From positions 1 to 32,776 of the forward strand of contig JBGSKY010000154.1 in the NCBI GenBank assembly GCA_041740995.1: a stretch of 32,776 nucleotides of DNA, read 5' to 3'. The position numbers and the translations under genes were made by a program. The stretch's first letter is position 1; each line of letters opens with the position of its first letter. The notes under the pieces were generated by a model. The model made no database searches. It had not been told where the DNA came from and saw only the letters and a list, made by a program, of their open reading frames with translations. Of the stretch, positions 7,556-16,355 are shown piece by piece. The stretch comes from JBGSKY01 sp041740995 (GTDB taxonomy: Bacteria; Planctomycetota; Planctomycetia; Pirellulales; Pirellulaceae).

Positions 7556-8940
7556 TTTGTTGTCCTTAGAAGATCAAAGAATATTTTAGGTAGGTGAGAA
7601 AATTCTGGCGTTGTTTCAGCGGCGATGACAATTAAATCGGTTTTATCTAGTGGTACAGAGACCGCTGCAGAATTATGTGAGAGACTTAAGTCAGGGCTCG
7701 TCCAAACCAATTCCAAAGCGTCATTCCGACGGCTCAAGATTTTGACTTTGGTTACAGGCGAATTTAGATTCATGTGGGCAGTTGACCGTCGTCCAATTAG
7801 GCCAGATACATTGCTCTCGATGGTTCTCGATTTTTCTGAAAAGCACAATTGCAAGGTTCCCAAAAGTTGCTTTGCGTTTGGGTCGACTTTCCAAGCACCA
7901 GTTGAATTTGCATGGATTTCAAGATGCCTTAAATCGCTCACATCTTGTCCAATCGCTCGAGTATCAGGTATCGAATAAAATCGTTCGGAAGGTTGATAAG
8001 TCCAGGGTAAAGCGGTTCTGTATTGAAGCAAAAATTCTGGGCCAAATAAAATCGTTTTTACGCGATCGATGCGGCTTCTGAAAACTGAAGTGACCTGCGT
8101 CCAATCGATAAAATTTGACACGCATGCGAAACGAAAACCGCTTTCTAAGGTGCATTCAATCCGGTTATCTTCCTTTTTTTGCAAAGATTTCGCGTGCAAG
8201 ACGCTGCCATCAATCCATTTCACAACTAGCCAGTCGTCAGACCTGGGTGATATCCGCTTTAGTATGGGAGAAAGCCTTAATGCGGCGATATTCGCGATGG
8301 AAACTCGACGCAACGACTCGTTTTGTCGCAATTCAAGTGACATCGTTTGCACATCGCGAATCAATGAACGTTCTGCATTGAGGTTGTTGACCACTCCAAA
8401 TAAAACACTTTCGTCGTTTAAATAGAGAATGTCTTCTGTTTGAACACTTGCCGAAAGCCATCCTTCAATGACGGTGTCTAGAAACGTTCCCTGCCTATCA
8501 AAAATAATCGCTGCAATGTAGCTGAACGGGATTGAGATGGTTCTAAAAATCGGACTGTTCAATTGCAAACTATCAAGATCGTTTCCAACCAAACGTCCGT
8601 TGATGATTGAGCCATCAACAAGCATGACACCGCTTGGCGGAACATTGACGATATTTTGATGCCGGTAAAAAGCGAGCAATTCAGTTGACTGTGCGACGAT
8701 AGATCTGTCCGAGCCTTGTTGTCGAAAAGTAAAATCGCCTTTTTCATTTACTCCCAAAAACGAAGTGTCAACAAGTGACCGATCGGTGAGATGCAAGAAA
8801 CCGACGCCTTCAAAATCGTCGCACGTATTGGTACGAAAGGCTTGCGCGAATAGATTTGATGCAAGCAAGCTTGCGATAAAAAAAACGCTTAGGGTCGTTT
8901 GCCGGTTGGTTGAGATTCGTCTGAGCCGATTTTGTTTCAT
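7552..8940 (-). CDS. Secreted protein with four D-x-S repeats, function unknown
   Basis: I do not recognise a named family for this 462-residue protein. An N-terminal signal peptide is clear (basic n-region, then TTLSVFFIASLLASNLFAQ). Four similar elements follow, each a hydrophobic pair, D-x-S and a beta-like tail: LTDRSLVDTSF (51), LVDGSIINGRL (107), LNDESVLFGVV (174) and WIDGSVLHAKS (242). Their spacing is 56-68 residues, suggesting tandem small beta domains. The C-terminal 180 residues look like a beta-sandwich. The ATG at 8940 overlaps the stop of the preceding gene as ATGA, supporting this start over the longer frame that begins at 8988. Translational coupling places it firmly in the operon with the Tat repeat protein and the MazG-like enzyme. 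Confidence 0.75.
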   Translation of the reverse strand: MKQNRLRRISTNRQTTLSVFFIASLLASNLFAQAFRTNTCDDFEGVGFLHLTDRSLVDTSFLGVNEKGDFTFRQQGSDRSIVAQSTELLAFYRHQNIVNVPPSGVMLVDGSIINGRLVGNDLDSLQLNSPIFRTISIPFSYIAAIIFDRQGTFLDTVIEGWLSASVQTEDILYLNDESVLFGVVNNLNAERSLIRDVQTMSLELRQNESLRRVSIANIAALRLSPILKRISPRSDDWLVVKWIDGSVLHAKSLQKKEDNRIECTLESGFRFACVSNFIDWTQVTSVFRSRIDRVKTILFGPEFLLQYRTALPWTYQPSERFYSIPDTRAIGQDVSDLRHLEIHANSTGAWKVDPNAKQLLGTLQLCFSEKSRTIESNVSGLIGRRSTAHMNLNSPVTKVKILSRRNDALELVWTSPDLSLSHNSAAVSVPLDKTDLIVIAAETTPEFSHLPKIFFDLLRTTN

Positions 8941-10022
8941 CGCTGATAGATCGGTAAAAGACTGCGAGGTGTATTTAGAATTAGACACGCCATTGCTGTT
9001 GCATATTCGGGCCCTTGGCTAGAGTCGGTCCACGAACCATTGTTCATTTGCATCGGCGTAACCAAATTCTTCAGTCGAGAATACCAACGAATCCAAGATT
9101 CGTTTCCGCGATGCCAATAAGCTTGTGAGCTGTAGTAGTGTGCATAAAAAAAATAACTCGCATCGGCAATTTGATTGTTAGTAAGACTGGCGTCAAGAAA
9201 TTGGAAAGCTTGATCGAGCGTGCTTTCGGAATTGATACCTGAATTGATACCGGAATTGTATATCGCGACGACGGCTGCCGCAGTCAAAGCAAACTTGCTC
9301 GGACCACCACCTGGCTTGTATGCGAACCCGCCGTCTGGATTCTGCAATAAGCGTACAAACTGGATTGCCTTCATGACGCTTTCTTCGGGCACAAAAAAAC
9401 CTGAGTTTTTTGCCGCTCTTAGCGCCATGATCTGGCTGACAGTAACCGATAGGTCGGCGTCGCTGGGGTTTGGATCATATCGCCAACCGCCTCGATCATT
9501 CTGACTTCGAATAATGACGTTAATTGCGGATTCAATCTTTTCGCCGAGAGAAATCGTCTTATTGGTTCCATGAAGTTCCGCTAAAAACAACGTCGCAAAA
9601 GCATGCTCATACATCGGGCCGTGAGACTGAGTAAGTGGGTCGTTTATAAACCCGCTTGGCTGAGCAAACGACACGATTCGTTTGGCAATCCGCTCAAGCA
9701 ATTTCCCCGCAGTTCCAACTCCTAGCCGATGACCAGCTGATAAAAATGAAAGTCCTACTAAAGCACAGATACCGAGGTTTTGTCCCCAACGTTGCGTTGT
9801 AAAACGGCCATCAGATTCCTTGTTAGCAAGATAAGAAAGTCCGTTTTCGATCGCTTCCGAAATTTTTTCCGAAAATTCCTCGTCAACGTCTGAGCGTTGG
9901 GCATTGGCAATATTTGAAAATATAGATTGGTTAAGTATCAACATGTTTGCAGCAGCAACTCCAAGCGATTGTCGCATCAAGTGTCTTCTGCTCAATTGTT
10001 GGCATTCTTGTCGGTTCCGCAT
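8937..10022 (-). CDS. Tat-exported prenyltransferase/squalene-oxidase repeat protein
   Basis: This protein of about 361 residues folds as an alpha/alpha toroid of terpene-cyclase-like repeats. QW-like repeat signatures include NDRGGWRYDPNPSDADLS, NPDGGFAYKPGGGPS and NNGSWTDSSQGPEYATAMA. A twin-arginine leader (SRRHLMRQSLGVAAANMLIL) predicts export of a folded protein through Tat. The squalene-cyclase DxDD catalytic motif is not evident (PSDADLS is the nearest), so it is probably not a true cyclase. ATG 10022 is preferred to TTG 10049 because it opens directly into the Tat signal. A 12-bp tandem repeat (9229-9258) encodes NSGINSGINS. The 3' end overlaps the next gene by ATGA. Confidence 0.82.
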   Translation of the reverse strand: MRNRQECQQLSRRHLMRQSLGVAAANMLILNQSIFSNIANAQRSDVDEEFSEKISEAIENGLSYLANKESDGRFTTQRWGQNLGICALVGLSFLSAGHRLGVGTAGKLLERIAKRIVSFAQPSGFINDPLTQSHGPMYEHAFATLFLAELHGTNKTISLGEKIESAINVIIRSQNDRGGWRYDPNPSDADLSVTVSQIMALRAAKNSGFFVPEESVMKAIQFVRLLQNPDGGFAYKPGGGPSKFALTAAAVVAIYNSGINSGINSESTLDQAFQFLDASLTNNQIADASYFFYAHYYSSQAYWHRGNESWIRWYSRLKNLVTPMQMNNGSWTDSSQGPEYATAMACLILNTPRSLLPIYQR

Positions 10023-10070
10023 CAAATATTGATAGCTTTTAATGGGCAAAATGTTTTTTCATGCACGTGT

Positions 10071-10949
10071 TCATCTAGAATTTAAAGCTTCATTTAATTT
10101 TTCGAAATAGTCTTTCGTTTGTAATTCAAAGCCTGGCGTGAATCCGAAATTTCGAACGGTGTTCAATTGGCTTCGGAGTCTCTCTGGAAGACTGCCCCAA
10201 GTTGTACCGGTCGAATCGAGCATCGATTGACGCAAATTGATGTTCGGTTCCGCCTCGTTGGGGTTCGAGTTGCTGTTACCCGATTGATTGCCAAAGTTTC
10301 GATCTGAGTTTTCTGACGACTGTAAAGCGTCGTTGTTTTCGTTGCTGCCGCTCTTCGAGTTGTCCGATGGAAGATCGGATGATGACGAGTCAGTTGGCAA
10401 CTGCTGGTAGGCGTCGGTGTTTTCTGGCGAAGGCTCGCTTGAATTGGGTTCATCAACACGTTCATTTCCTCCGTCCGTTTGTCGCCTGTCCATGTCTTCG
10501 AGCTGTGGTTGCGATTGCGTGCTCGATTCTAAACTTCCATTTGCTTGAGCTGCGAGAATTTTTTCCAGTCTTAAAAGGATGTTATCTTGCAGCACAACTG
10601 CTTCTACAAACGACTTCGCAGGCGATGTTGTCGATGTTCCAAGAAGCTGCGCAGCAAGTCTCATTTCTTCGGCGATTTCAGGCAGTGTATCGAGCGCACG
10701 AGTTGATTTCGATAAGTTGTCCGAAACGGGATTATTAGCACTATCTGGTTGCTGGTCTTTGCGCAAGTCGTCGAGATTCAACGAGTTTATCCACTGATCA
10801 AGCGACTCAATTGTCTGTTTGTCCTGCGCGGACGCGTACGAGGGGCCTAGGCATATGACAACTAAAAAGGCAAGCCGCATAGAAGTGTTAATCGAATTGC
10901 AGCAATGAGCGAAATCGGATTCAAAGTTAAAATAGGATTTTGTTTGCAT
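10071..10949 (-). CDS. Secreted low-complexity Ser/Asn/Gln/Glu-rich protein
   Basis: This is a 292-residue protein with a hydrophobic leader (MRLAFLVVICLGPSYASAQ) preceded by 23 polar residues. It may start at ATG 10949, 18 nt after the upstream stop with AAGG about 10 nt before, or at ATG 10880 for a standard signal peptide. Residues 135-240 are very rich in Ser, Asn, Gln, Asp and Glu and are probably disordered. The C-terminus (TWGSLPERLRSQLNTVR, ending YFEKLNEALN) follows the pattern W-G-x-L-P-x-R-x-R...Y-F-x-x-L. I recall this pattern from proteins near BatA/DUF4175-type envelope clusters, so it is probably the conserved functional part. The molecular function is unknown. Confidence 0.7.
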   Translation of the reverse strand: MQTKSYFNFESDFAHCCNSINTSMRLAFLVVICLGPSYASAQDKQTIESLDQWINSLNLDDLRKDQQPDSANNPVSDNLSKSTRALDTLPEIAEEMRLAAQLLGTSTTSPAKSFVEAVVLQDNILLRLEKILAAQANGSLESSTQSQPQLEDMDRRQTDGGNERVDEPNSSEPSPENTDAYQQLPTDSSSSDLPSDNSKSGSNENNDALQSSENSDRNFGNQSGNSNSNPNEAEPNINLRQSMLDSTGTTWGSLPERLRSQLNTVRNFGFTPGFELQTKDYFEKLNEALNSR

Positions 10950-10966
10950 GTGATTTTAGCCTTGCA

Positions 10967-13900
10967 TTATTGGCCGCGTTGAAGTTTGGCTAATATGGTG
11001 TCGATGCGTTCAGCGAGCGATGTCTGATACTTTTGAAGAGTCTGCGCATCACTGAAGGTTTGGTCCGGCATGCGAATTTCATTTTGCGGACCAGAAGATT
11101 CTGCAAGTGTCATTGTTTGATCTCGAATAACCTGTTGCAAGCGATGGAGCAGTTGCAATTCCGACAGTGAAAATTTGTCTTCGAAATCGGATTCGGTGTC
11201 CTTTGGCTCAATTAATTCTTCGTTCGATACCGCAGAAGACTTATTTGCCAAAACGTTCTCCACTTCTAGCAGAGCGACCAAATAGGACTCCACCATCTGG
11301 GCGTCAGGCAGCAAACTGGCAACGGCGATTTTGCGATCCATTTTTGCAATGAGCTCGCTGGCCGTTTTCACAATTTGTTGCAACGACCAAAGCGAAAAAT
11401 CGTTCTCCGCCCGCGATTGTATTGAGCGTTGAATCTCTTCGACCAGATTTGATTCGACCTTTCGCGAAATGGCATATCCTTTTTCGAGCGAAACTTCGGA
11501 ATTGCTGACATTGAGCAGTTGTTGGGTGACTGACGACTGTAGTTGCTGCCAATGTTTTAACTCTTCGATTCGTGAAGTATTCAGTGCCATCTCTGCGTTT
11601 CGCAATTCCTGATTCGGGGAAAGCTCGTTATCCGAACGATTGCTTTCGTTAATTTCTTGAATACGCTGCTCAAGGCGACGGATAATTTCTCGTTGCGAAT
11701 TTAGTGACTGATCCAGTGCTCCAGATTTTAAATGTGATTCGCTTTCATCGATCAGTGGCGCGATGACTTTGTCCAAACCAATTCGATTGCCGCCTTCTGC
11801 TTTGTGCAGGGCTTCGCTGGATTTCCAGCGTTCGCCGACTTGCCGTTGATCACTGGCAACCGAACGAAGCGACGGTCCATCAAGCGACTGTTTTTGAATC
11901 AACGCTTCCGTCGTTCGCTTGACTTCGTTTTGAAGCCGTAGTGTTTGTGATGCCGCCGTCATTTCAGTTGCCGAGCGCTGTTCGGATTGGAGCAAATTTA
12001 CAAACGATTCCAGCTCTGCTCGCAATGCATTTTGGCCATTTATTAATTGCTGCCATGCTTCAAACAAAGGAGACTTGTCATTTCCAAAGCCGATCTTGTT
12101 CGATCGGCTAGCTCGCTCCGCTGCTTGTTTTATCTTTGCGAGCTGGTTTGGAATGGAGTTCTCGAATTCACGATCAATCTGTTCTAGGATTTGCACTGTT
12201 TTTTCATTGTTCAGCCCAGTTGTTTTAGCGAACTGAATTGCATTAGAGACTTGTAGCTTCAATGAGTTTTCATCGCCTTGCAAAAGAGTGTCGATGTTGG
12301 ATTGTAATTCGAGCATTCGTGAAATTTCGCCAGTTTGACCGGATGGAGACGATGGGTTTTGCCTCTCTGCATCGGCGATTGCTTGGGCTCGCTGGCTTAG
12401 TTCTGAAGCTTCGCGTTGTATGGAAGCTGAGTGCTCGAACGCGGAGCCTATTTGTTCTGTCAGTTGATCGAGGTGCGCTATGTCTTGGATTGTTTCGGAA
12501 AGTTCAATTCGAATTGGCTTTGACTTTGTTCGCTGATCGGCTGAGTCGATTGCCTCGACCCACCAGAGCAATTCGGCGTTCGGTTGTTGTGATGTCAGAA
12601 ATGGACGTATTGAAATGGTCTTTGCAAATTCGAAACTGCGTTGAGAGTCGATCGAAGCATTTACATTGAACGGCATTAGATCGATCGGCGTTGCGCTTTC
12701 TACCCCGTTTGAACTAGGCTGATCGAAGTCGCCTACAAATTCGACAAATCCGGTGACTGACTTGAGAGCTCGATCATCTTCTGCGAAGCCACGCATATCT
12801 ATCGATGCTGATGCTGATGCTGATGCTGATGCTGTTGCTGTTGCTGTTGCTGAATTTACAGGGCCAGAAAGCCTTACTATGGGCGGCGTGTCTATCAAAA
12901 ACTCAATCTGCAAAGGATAGGCAACGCGGTAAGTGTTTTTGAAAGCATCTTGAATATAAATCGCAATCTCAGTTGTAATTCGATCAGGCTTCATTGTGTC
13001 AGCGACAAAAGTAGTTTTGCGAGACTGAGAGTTTGCTAGTTCCGATAGGTCAAGCTCAAGCTCTAGTTCGTCATCCGGGGAGCTAAGTAAAGTCAGTTCC
13101 GGAACGTCGTCCGAAAACACGTTTGAACTCAATGCTTGTATTTTGGCCGCGAAGATTGGTGCACTGAAACGAACCCAAAGTTTCACTTTTGCGCCCTTCG
13201 AAATAGCAATACTTCTCGCCCTGCTTCGTATCGGTTTCGCTGTCAAGGAACGAGAATCTTGGACCTCCATCGAATATCGAAACTCATGCTCAATCGCTTC
13301 GACTTTCTGAATCGCCGGAATTAATAACCATTCGCTAGGCCTTGAGTGCGTCGAGACTGCTCGGACTTGAAATGACTGACTCGCTGATCCAATTAAGAAA
13401 CTTGAGTATTCGGATTGCGTTTCGTTTTCTGATTGATAGTTGAGCGACGGATCGGAAAATTCTAAGGTGACGATTTCTTCAATCGATTGAGCCTTAGATT
13501 TGACCTGTAAGCGAAGCGGTTGATTGATGATGACCATCGATGGCGGGTCGATAAACTCTAGACGTGGGGAACGATTCACTTCGGATAAAAAACCATCACG
13601 GATTGCTGAGCCTATCCAAGTTTTGAAAATTAGGTTGCTTGATAATGCGAACCAAGATAGGCATCCCAACACGATCGCTATTAAAACAAATCGCAGGGGT
13701 TCTTTTCGATCGACACTTTGATGCCAGTTCCATCCGGCCACCATTTCTTTGGCCTGCTTCAAAACCAAATCATTTGATTGATTCAATTTGCCCGACCTTT
13801 TTAAATCGTCCAGCAACATTGCGATGGCACGAATCTTCGAACGCTCTATTGGTTTCGCAGCTTTTACTTGGCTCGCGATTCGCGAAAAATCTGTTGTCCG

Positions 13901-14215
13901 AATTTCTCTTCGGTAAAAATTAACAACAGAAAAGACGCTCCAAATCGCAGCGCTAGAGAGCAAGAGCTGATTGATCAAAACTGGGATTAAGAAGCACGTG
14001 TTGAGTATCGATGCGACCAGAAACACCGCCGCAAGTTGGATTGCGAGAACACTAAGTAAGCGAATCGACTGCCAAAAAAGGACACTGTTCTTAAGTCTCC
14101 CAAAGATGTTCAGGAGTTCGGCAGAATTTTGAGTAGTATTTTGGAGTGACACGTAGGCATCGCGGGGTGAGTGTCGGCAGCGTTTTACCTGCCTCGAAGG
14201 ACTCAACTTCATCAT
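10967..14215 (-). CDS. Large membrane-anchored coiled-coil protein (DUF4175-like)
   Basis: This protein of about 1,082 residues opens the operon. Two hydrophobic helices (about 55-77 and 80-101) and a third (about 176-196) anchor the N-terminus. Residues 200-560 look beta-rich, with IDPPSMVIINQPLRLQVKS and repeated extended segments suggesting Ig-like domains. The region from 570 to the end is Gln/Glu/Arg-rich helix that probably forms long coiled coils. The arrangement resembles DUF4175-type proteins found beside MoxR/BatA and squalene-cyclase-repeat genes in planctomycetes. An Ala-Thr/Ala-Ser repeat is encoded by a hexanucleotide microsatellite (12804-12851). Tandem ATGs (14215, 14212) follow an in-frame TTG (14218); no ribosome-binding site is visible. 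Function inferred as structural or envelope-stress related. Confidence 0.75.
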   Translation of the reverse strand: MMKLSPSRQVKRCRHSPRDAYVSLQNTTQNSAELLNIFGRLKNSVLFWQSIRLLSVLAIQLAAVFLVASILNTCFLIPVLINQLLLSSAAIWSVFSVVNFYRREIRTTDFSRIASQVKAAKPIERSKIRAIAMLLDDLKRSGKLNQSNDLVLKQAKEMVAGWNWHQSVDRKEPLRFVLIAIVLGCLSWFALSSNLIFKTWIGSAIRDGFLSEVNRSPRLEFIDPPSMVIINQPLRLQVKSKAQSIEEIVTLEFSDPSLNYQSENETQSEYSSFLIGSASQSFQVRAVSTHSRPSEWLLIPAIQKVEAIEHEFRYSMEVQDSRSLTAKPIRSRARSIAISKGAKVKLWVRFSAPIFAAKIQALSSNVFSDDVPELTLLSSPDDELELELDLSELANSQSRKTTFVADTMKPDRITTEIAIYIQDAFKNTYRVAYPLQIEFLIDTPPIVRLSGPVNSATATATASASASASASIDMRGFAEDDRALKSVTGFVEFVGDFDQPSSNGVESATPIDLMPFNVNASIDSQRSFEFAKTISIRPFLTSQQPNAELLWWVEAIDSADQRTKSKPIRIELSETIQDIAHLDQLTEQIGSAFEHSASIQREASELSQRAQAIADAERQNPSSPSGQTGEISRMLELQSNIDTLLQGDENSLKLQVSNAIQFAKTTGLNNEKTVQILEQIDREFENSIPNQLAKIKQAAERASRSNKIGFGNDKSPLFEAWQQLINGQNALRAELESFVNLLQSEQRSATEMTAASQTLRLQNEVKRTTEALIQKQSLDGPSLRSVASDQRQVGERWKSSEALHKAEGGNRIGLDKVIAPLIDESESHLKSGALDQSLNSQREIIRRLEQRIQEINESNRSDNELSPNQELRNAEMALNTSRIEELKHWQQLQSSVTQQLLNVSNSEVSLEKGYAISRKVESNLVEEIQRSIQSRAENDFSLWSLQQIVKTASELIAKMDRKIAVASLLPDAQMVESYLVALLEVENVLANKSSAVSNEELIEPKDTESDFEDKFSLSELQLLHRLQQVIRDQTMTLAESSGPQNEIRMPDQTFSDAQTLQKYQTSLAERIDTILAKLQRGQ
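12804..12851. repeat. Hexanucleotide microsatellite (GATGCT)5(GTTGCT)3
   Basis: Eight perfect 6-bp units run in tandem: five GATGCT (12804-12833) followed by three GTTGCT (12834-12851). On the coding minus strand they encode alternating Ala-Thr then Ala-Ser. Gain or loss of a unit keeps the frame. Confidence 0.97.
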
Positions 14216-14218
14216 CAA

Positions 14219-14486
14219 ACTTATCGCAAAACAATCATCAAAGCTATGGTATCCTGGGAATAGAATGACGGAAAAAGATTTCTAAATGCCATTGTCAGTT
14301 AGTTTCGATTCGTATTGTGTGATCCTCTTTTGAACGTGAAGATGATTGCAAGCTGAAATGTTATCCATCAGCGGTTTCGTAAGGTCAGTAAAATTTGTAG
14401 CTTTGTGTGACGGTATTCTCCTCAATGGCCACTAACGCAGCCGTTTTCATTTCATAAACACTCACAGAGTAATTAAAGGCGAACTT
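14219..14486. promoter_or_regulatory. Divergent intergenic region, 268 bp
   Basis: This region separates the minus-strand envelope operon from the plus-strand lyase gene and must hold both promoters. I see no strong -35/-10 pair, sigma-54 site or riboswitch-like structure. AAAGG precedes the GTG start at 14487 by about 8 nt. Confidence 0.5.
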
Positions 14487-15431
14487 GTGTTGCGAGAACA
14501 TGGGACTCCGGATTTGTGCGGCTTGTTTGTACCGAACATTACGCCCACGGATAAAAAGGGGCGGCTGGATCGAGAGAAAATGTGCGGCTACATCGATTGG
14601 TTGATTGAAAGCGGCATTCATGGGCTTTATCCAAATGGTAGCACCGGCGAATTCTTACGATTTACCGCTGCCGAACGTCGCGAGATTATGTCCATTGTGG
14701 TCGAGCATGTTGCTGGGCGAATTCCGATCCTGGCCGGCGCAGCCGAAGCGAATGTTCAGGAGACGATAGACACGTGTAATTTTTACGCCGATTTGGGAGT
14801 TCGCGCGGTCGCAATCGTCTCTCCGTATTACTATCGTCTCAGCAGCAATGCAGTTTATTGCTTCTTTGCGGAGATCGCTAAAGCAGCACGTATCGACGTG
14901 ACGCTGTACAATATTCCCATGTTTGCATCGCCGATTGACGTTGAAACGATCACGCGACTAGCCCTCGAATTTCCACGTGTTGTCGGAATTAAGGATAGCT
15001 CCGGCGACTTACCAAACATGATGCGGATGATCGCCGCGATTCGTCCTCAGCGTGCTGATTTTCGGTTCTTGACTGGCTGGGATGCATCGCTTGCCGCGAT
15101 GTTGATGATTGGTTGTGATGGGGGAACCAATGCGACGTCTGGCGTCGTGCCGGAATTGACATTGGCTATCTACGATGCGGTTGCTTCTGGTCGCTTTCGA
15201 GAGGCAATCGACTTACAGCATTTACTATTGCCGCTGTTTGATTTGATGATATCAACCGCAGAGTTTCCTGAAGGCTTTCGACGGGGTACGGCCGTGCGTG
15301 GTTGGGACTTTGGAGCGTCGCGCCAGCCAGTCTCGGATGCATCAATCCGCGCTGCCGATGAAGTGCAAGATAAATTAGCGATCCTTGTCGAGAAAACACT
15401 GCTGCAACTAAAGTCGCAAAACAAGAATTAG
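14487..15431 (+). CDS. Dihydrodipicolinate synthase / N-acetylneuraminate lyase family protein
   Basis: This is a 314-residue class I aldolase of the DapA/NanA family, a TIM barrel that forms a Schiff base with pyruvate-type substrates. The pyruvate-carboxylate-binding motif GSTGEF is near residue 51. The catalytic Tyr lies in the SPYYYRLS segment near 111. The Schiff-base Lys is in GIKDSSGD near 170. The length is slightly above the family norm of about 290-300. It starts at GTG 14487, with AAAGG about 8 nt upstream. The true substrate is uncertain: the family includes 4-hydroxy-tetrahydrodipicolinate synthase, N-acetylneuraminate lyase and sugar-acid aldolases. No other lysine-pathway gene is nearby, so a catabolic aldolase is at least as likely. 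It overlaps nnrD convergently by 4 bp. Confidence 0.88.
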   Translation: MLREHGTPDLCGLFVPNITPTDKKGRLDREKMCGYIDWLIESGIHGLYPNGSTGEFLRFTAAERREIMSIVVEHVAGRIPILAGAAEANVQETIDTCNFYADLGVRAVAIVSPYYYRLSSNAVYCFFAEIAKAARIDVTLYNIPMFASPIDVETITRLALEFPRVVGIKDSSGDLPNMMRMIAAIRPQRADFRFLTGWDASLAAMLMIGCDGGTNATSGVVPELTLAIYDAVASGRFREAIDLQHLLLPLFDLMISTAEFPEGFRRGTAVRGWDFGASRQPVSDASIRAADEVQDKLAILVEKTLLQLKSQNKN

Positions 15432-16300
15432 TCGTTGCGGGCAAACGTCGCAAACGCGCGGGGTAGTTCATCGAGAAGGTCCGTCGGCAGCACACTTGGA
15501 GTTGCAAGTCGGCTCGCCGCCAAATCGCCGGCTAGGCCATGCAAATGAACTGCCAAAACCGTGGCGTCAACGGGCGGCATGTGTTGGCAAATGAATGCCA
15601 GGATAACTCCGGCTAGTAAGTCGCCGCTGCCTCCAACCGCCATTTTGGGATTTCCTGTCGAATTAATGACGACTGAATTCTGAGAAATAGTCGCGGTTTG
15701 GTGACCTTTGAGAACGATGATCATATTTTCTGCCGCACAAATCTCCTTCGCTCGTTGGATTTGACCAGCTCGATTACTGCTTGCTACGCCAGTCAGCCGA
15801 AAAAATTCGCCGGGATGTGGTGTTAGTATTCGAACGAACGAAGCTGAATATTTTTCCCAGCTCGCGTCCTTGGCAATTGCATTCAAAGCATCCGCGTCGA
15901 AAATCATCGGCCTTTGAGCTTCGTGAAAAAGGCTGCGGCAAAGCTTACTAAGTCCCAATGATTGTTTCATTCCAGGCCCAATCACGGCGGCGGTCGATCG
16001 TTCAATTAATTGTAAGAGCCGCAGTTTGCTGGTGACATCGATTCGACCGAGATGATCTTCCGTTAACGGGATGGTCATGAGCCCTGGGTGAAATCCAGCA
16101 ATGGTCTCCAAGCAACGATCAGCCGACGCAACGGTCGTTAGGCCGGCGCCACACCGCAACGTGGCTAACGCGGCCATTGAAATTGCTCCAGCCATACCCC
16201 TGGAGCCGCCGATCAATAAAGCTTTTCCAAAGTCGCCTTTGTTTGCGTCAGCCCGCCGTTGCGGAAGCTTGGGGAGACGATGAATTTGAGATTCAGTCAT
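15428..16300 (-). CDS. nnrD: ADP/ATP-dependent NAD(P)HX dehydratase
   Basis: This is a 290-residue ribokinase-fold protein equal to the C-terminal domain of YjeF/NnrD. It dehydrates damaged NAD(P)H hydrates back to NAD(P)H using ADP or ATP. Motifs are NKGDFGKALLIGGS at about residue 20, the LTPHPGEFFRLTG segment near 158, the VLKGHQT segment, and the signature VGGSGDLLAGVI near 235, whose Asp is the catalytic base. The epimerase domain (NnrE) is absent, so this is the single-domain form. It lies head-to-head with ribF, about 55 bp apart. Its 3' end overlaps the lyase gene by 4 bp. Confidence 0.92.
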   Translation of the reverse strand: MTESQIHRLPKLPQRRADANKGDFGKALLIGGSRGMAGAISMAALATLRCGAGLTTVASADRCLETIAGFHPGLMTIPLTEDHLGRIDVTSKLRLLQLIERSTAAVIGPGMKQSLGLSKLCRSLFHEAQRPMIFDADALNAIAKDASWEKYSASFVRILTPHPGEFFRLTGVASSNRAGQIQRAKEICAAENMIIVLKGHQTATISQNSVVINSTGNPKMAVGGSGDLLAGVILAFICQHMPPVDATVLAVHLHGLAGDLAASRLATPSVLPTDLLDELPRAFATFARND

Positions 16301-16355
16301 TCGCTATTACCAGGGACTTTGAAAAATTTGATTGCTGAGCATAATAGCGAATAGA

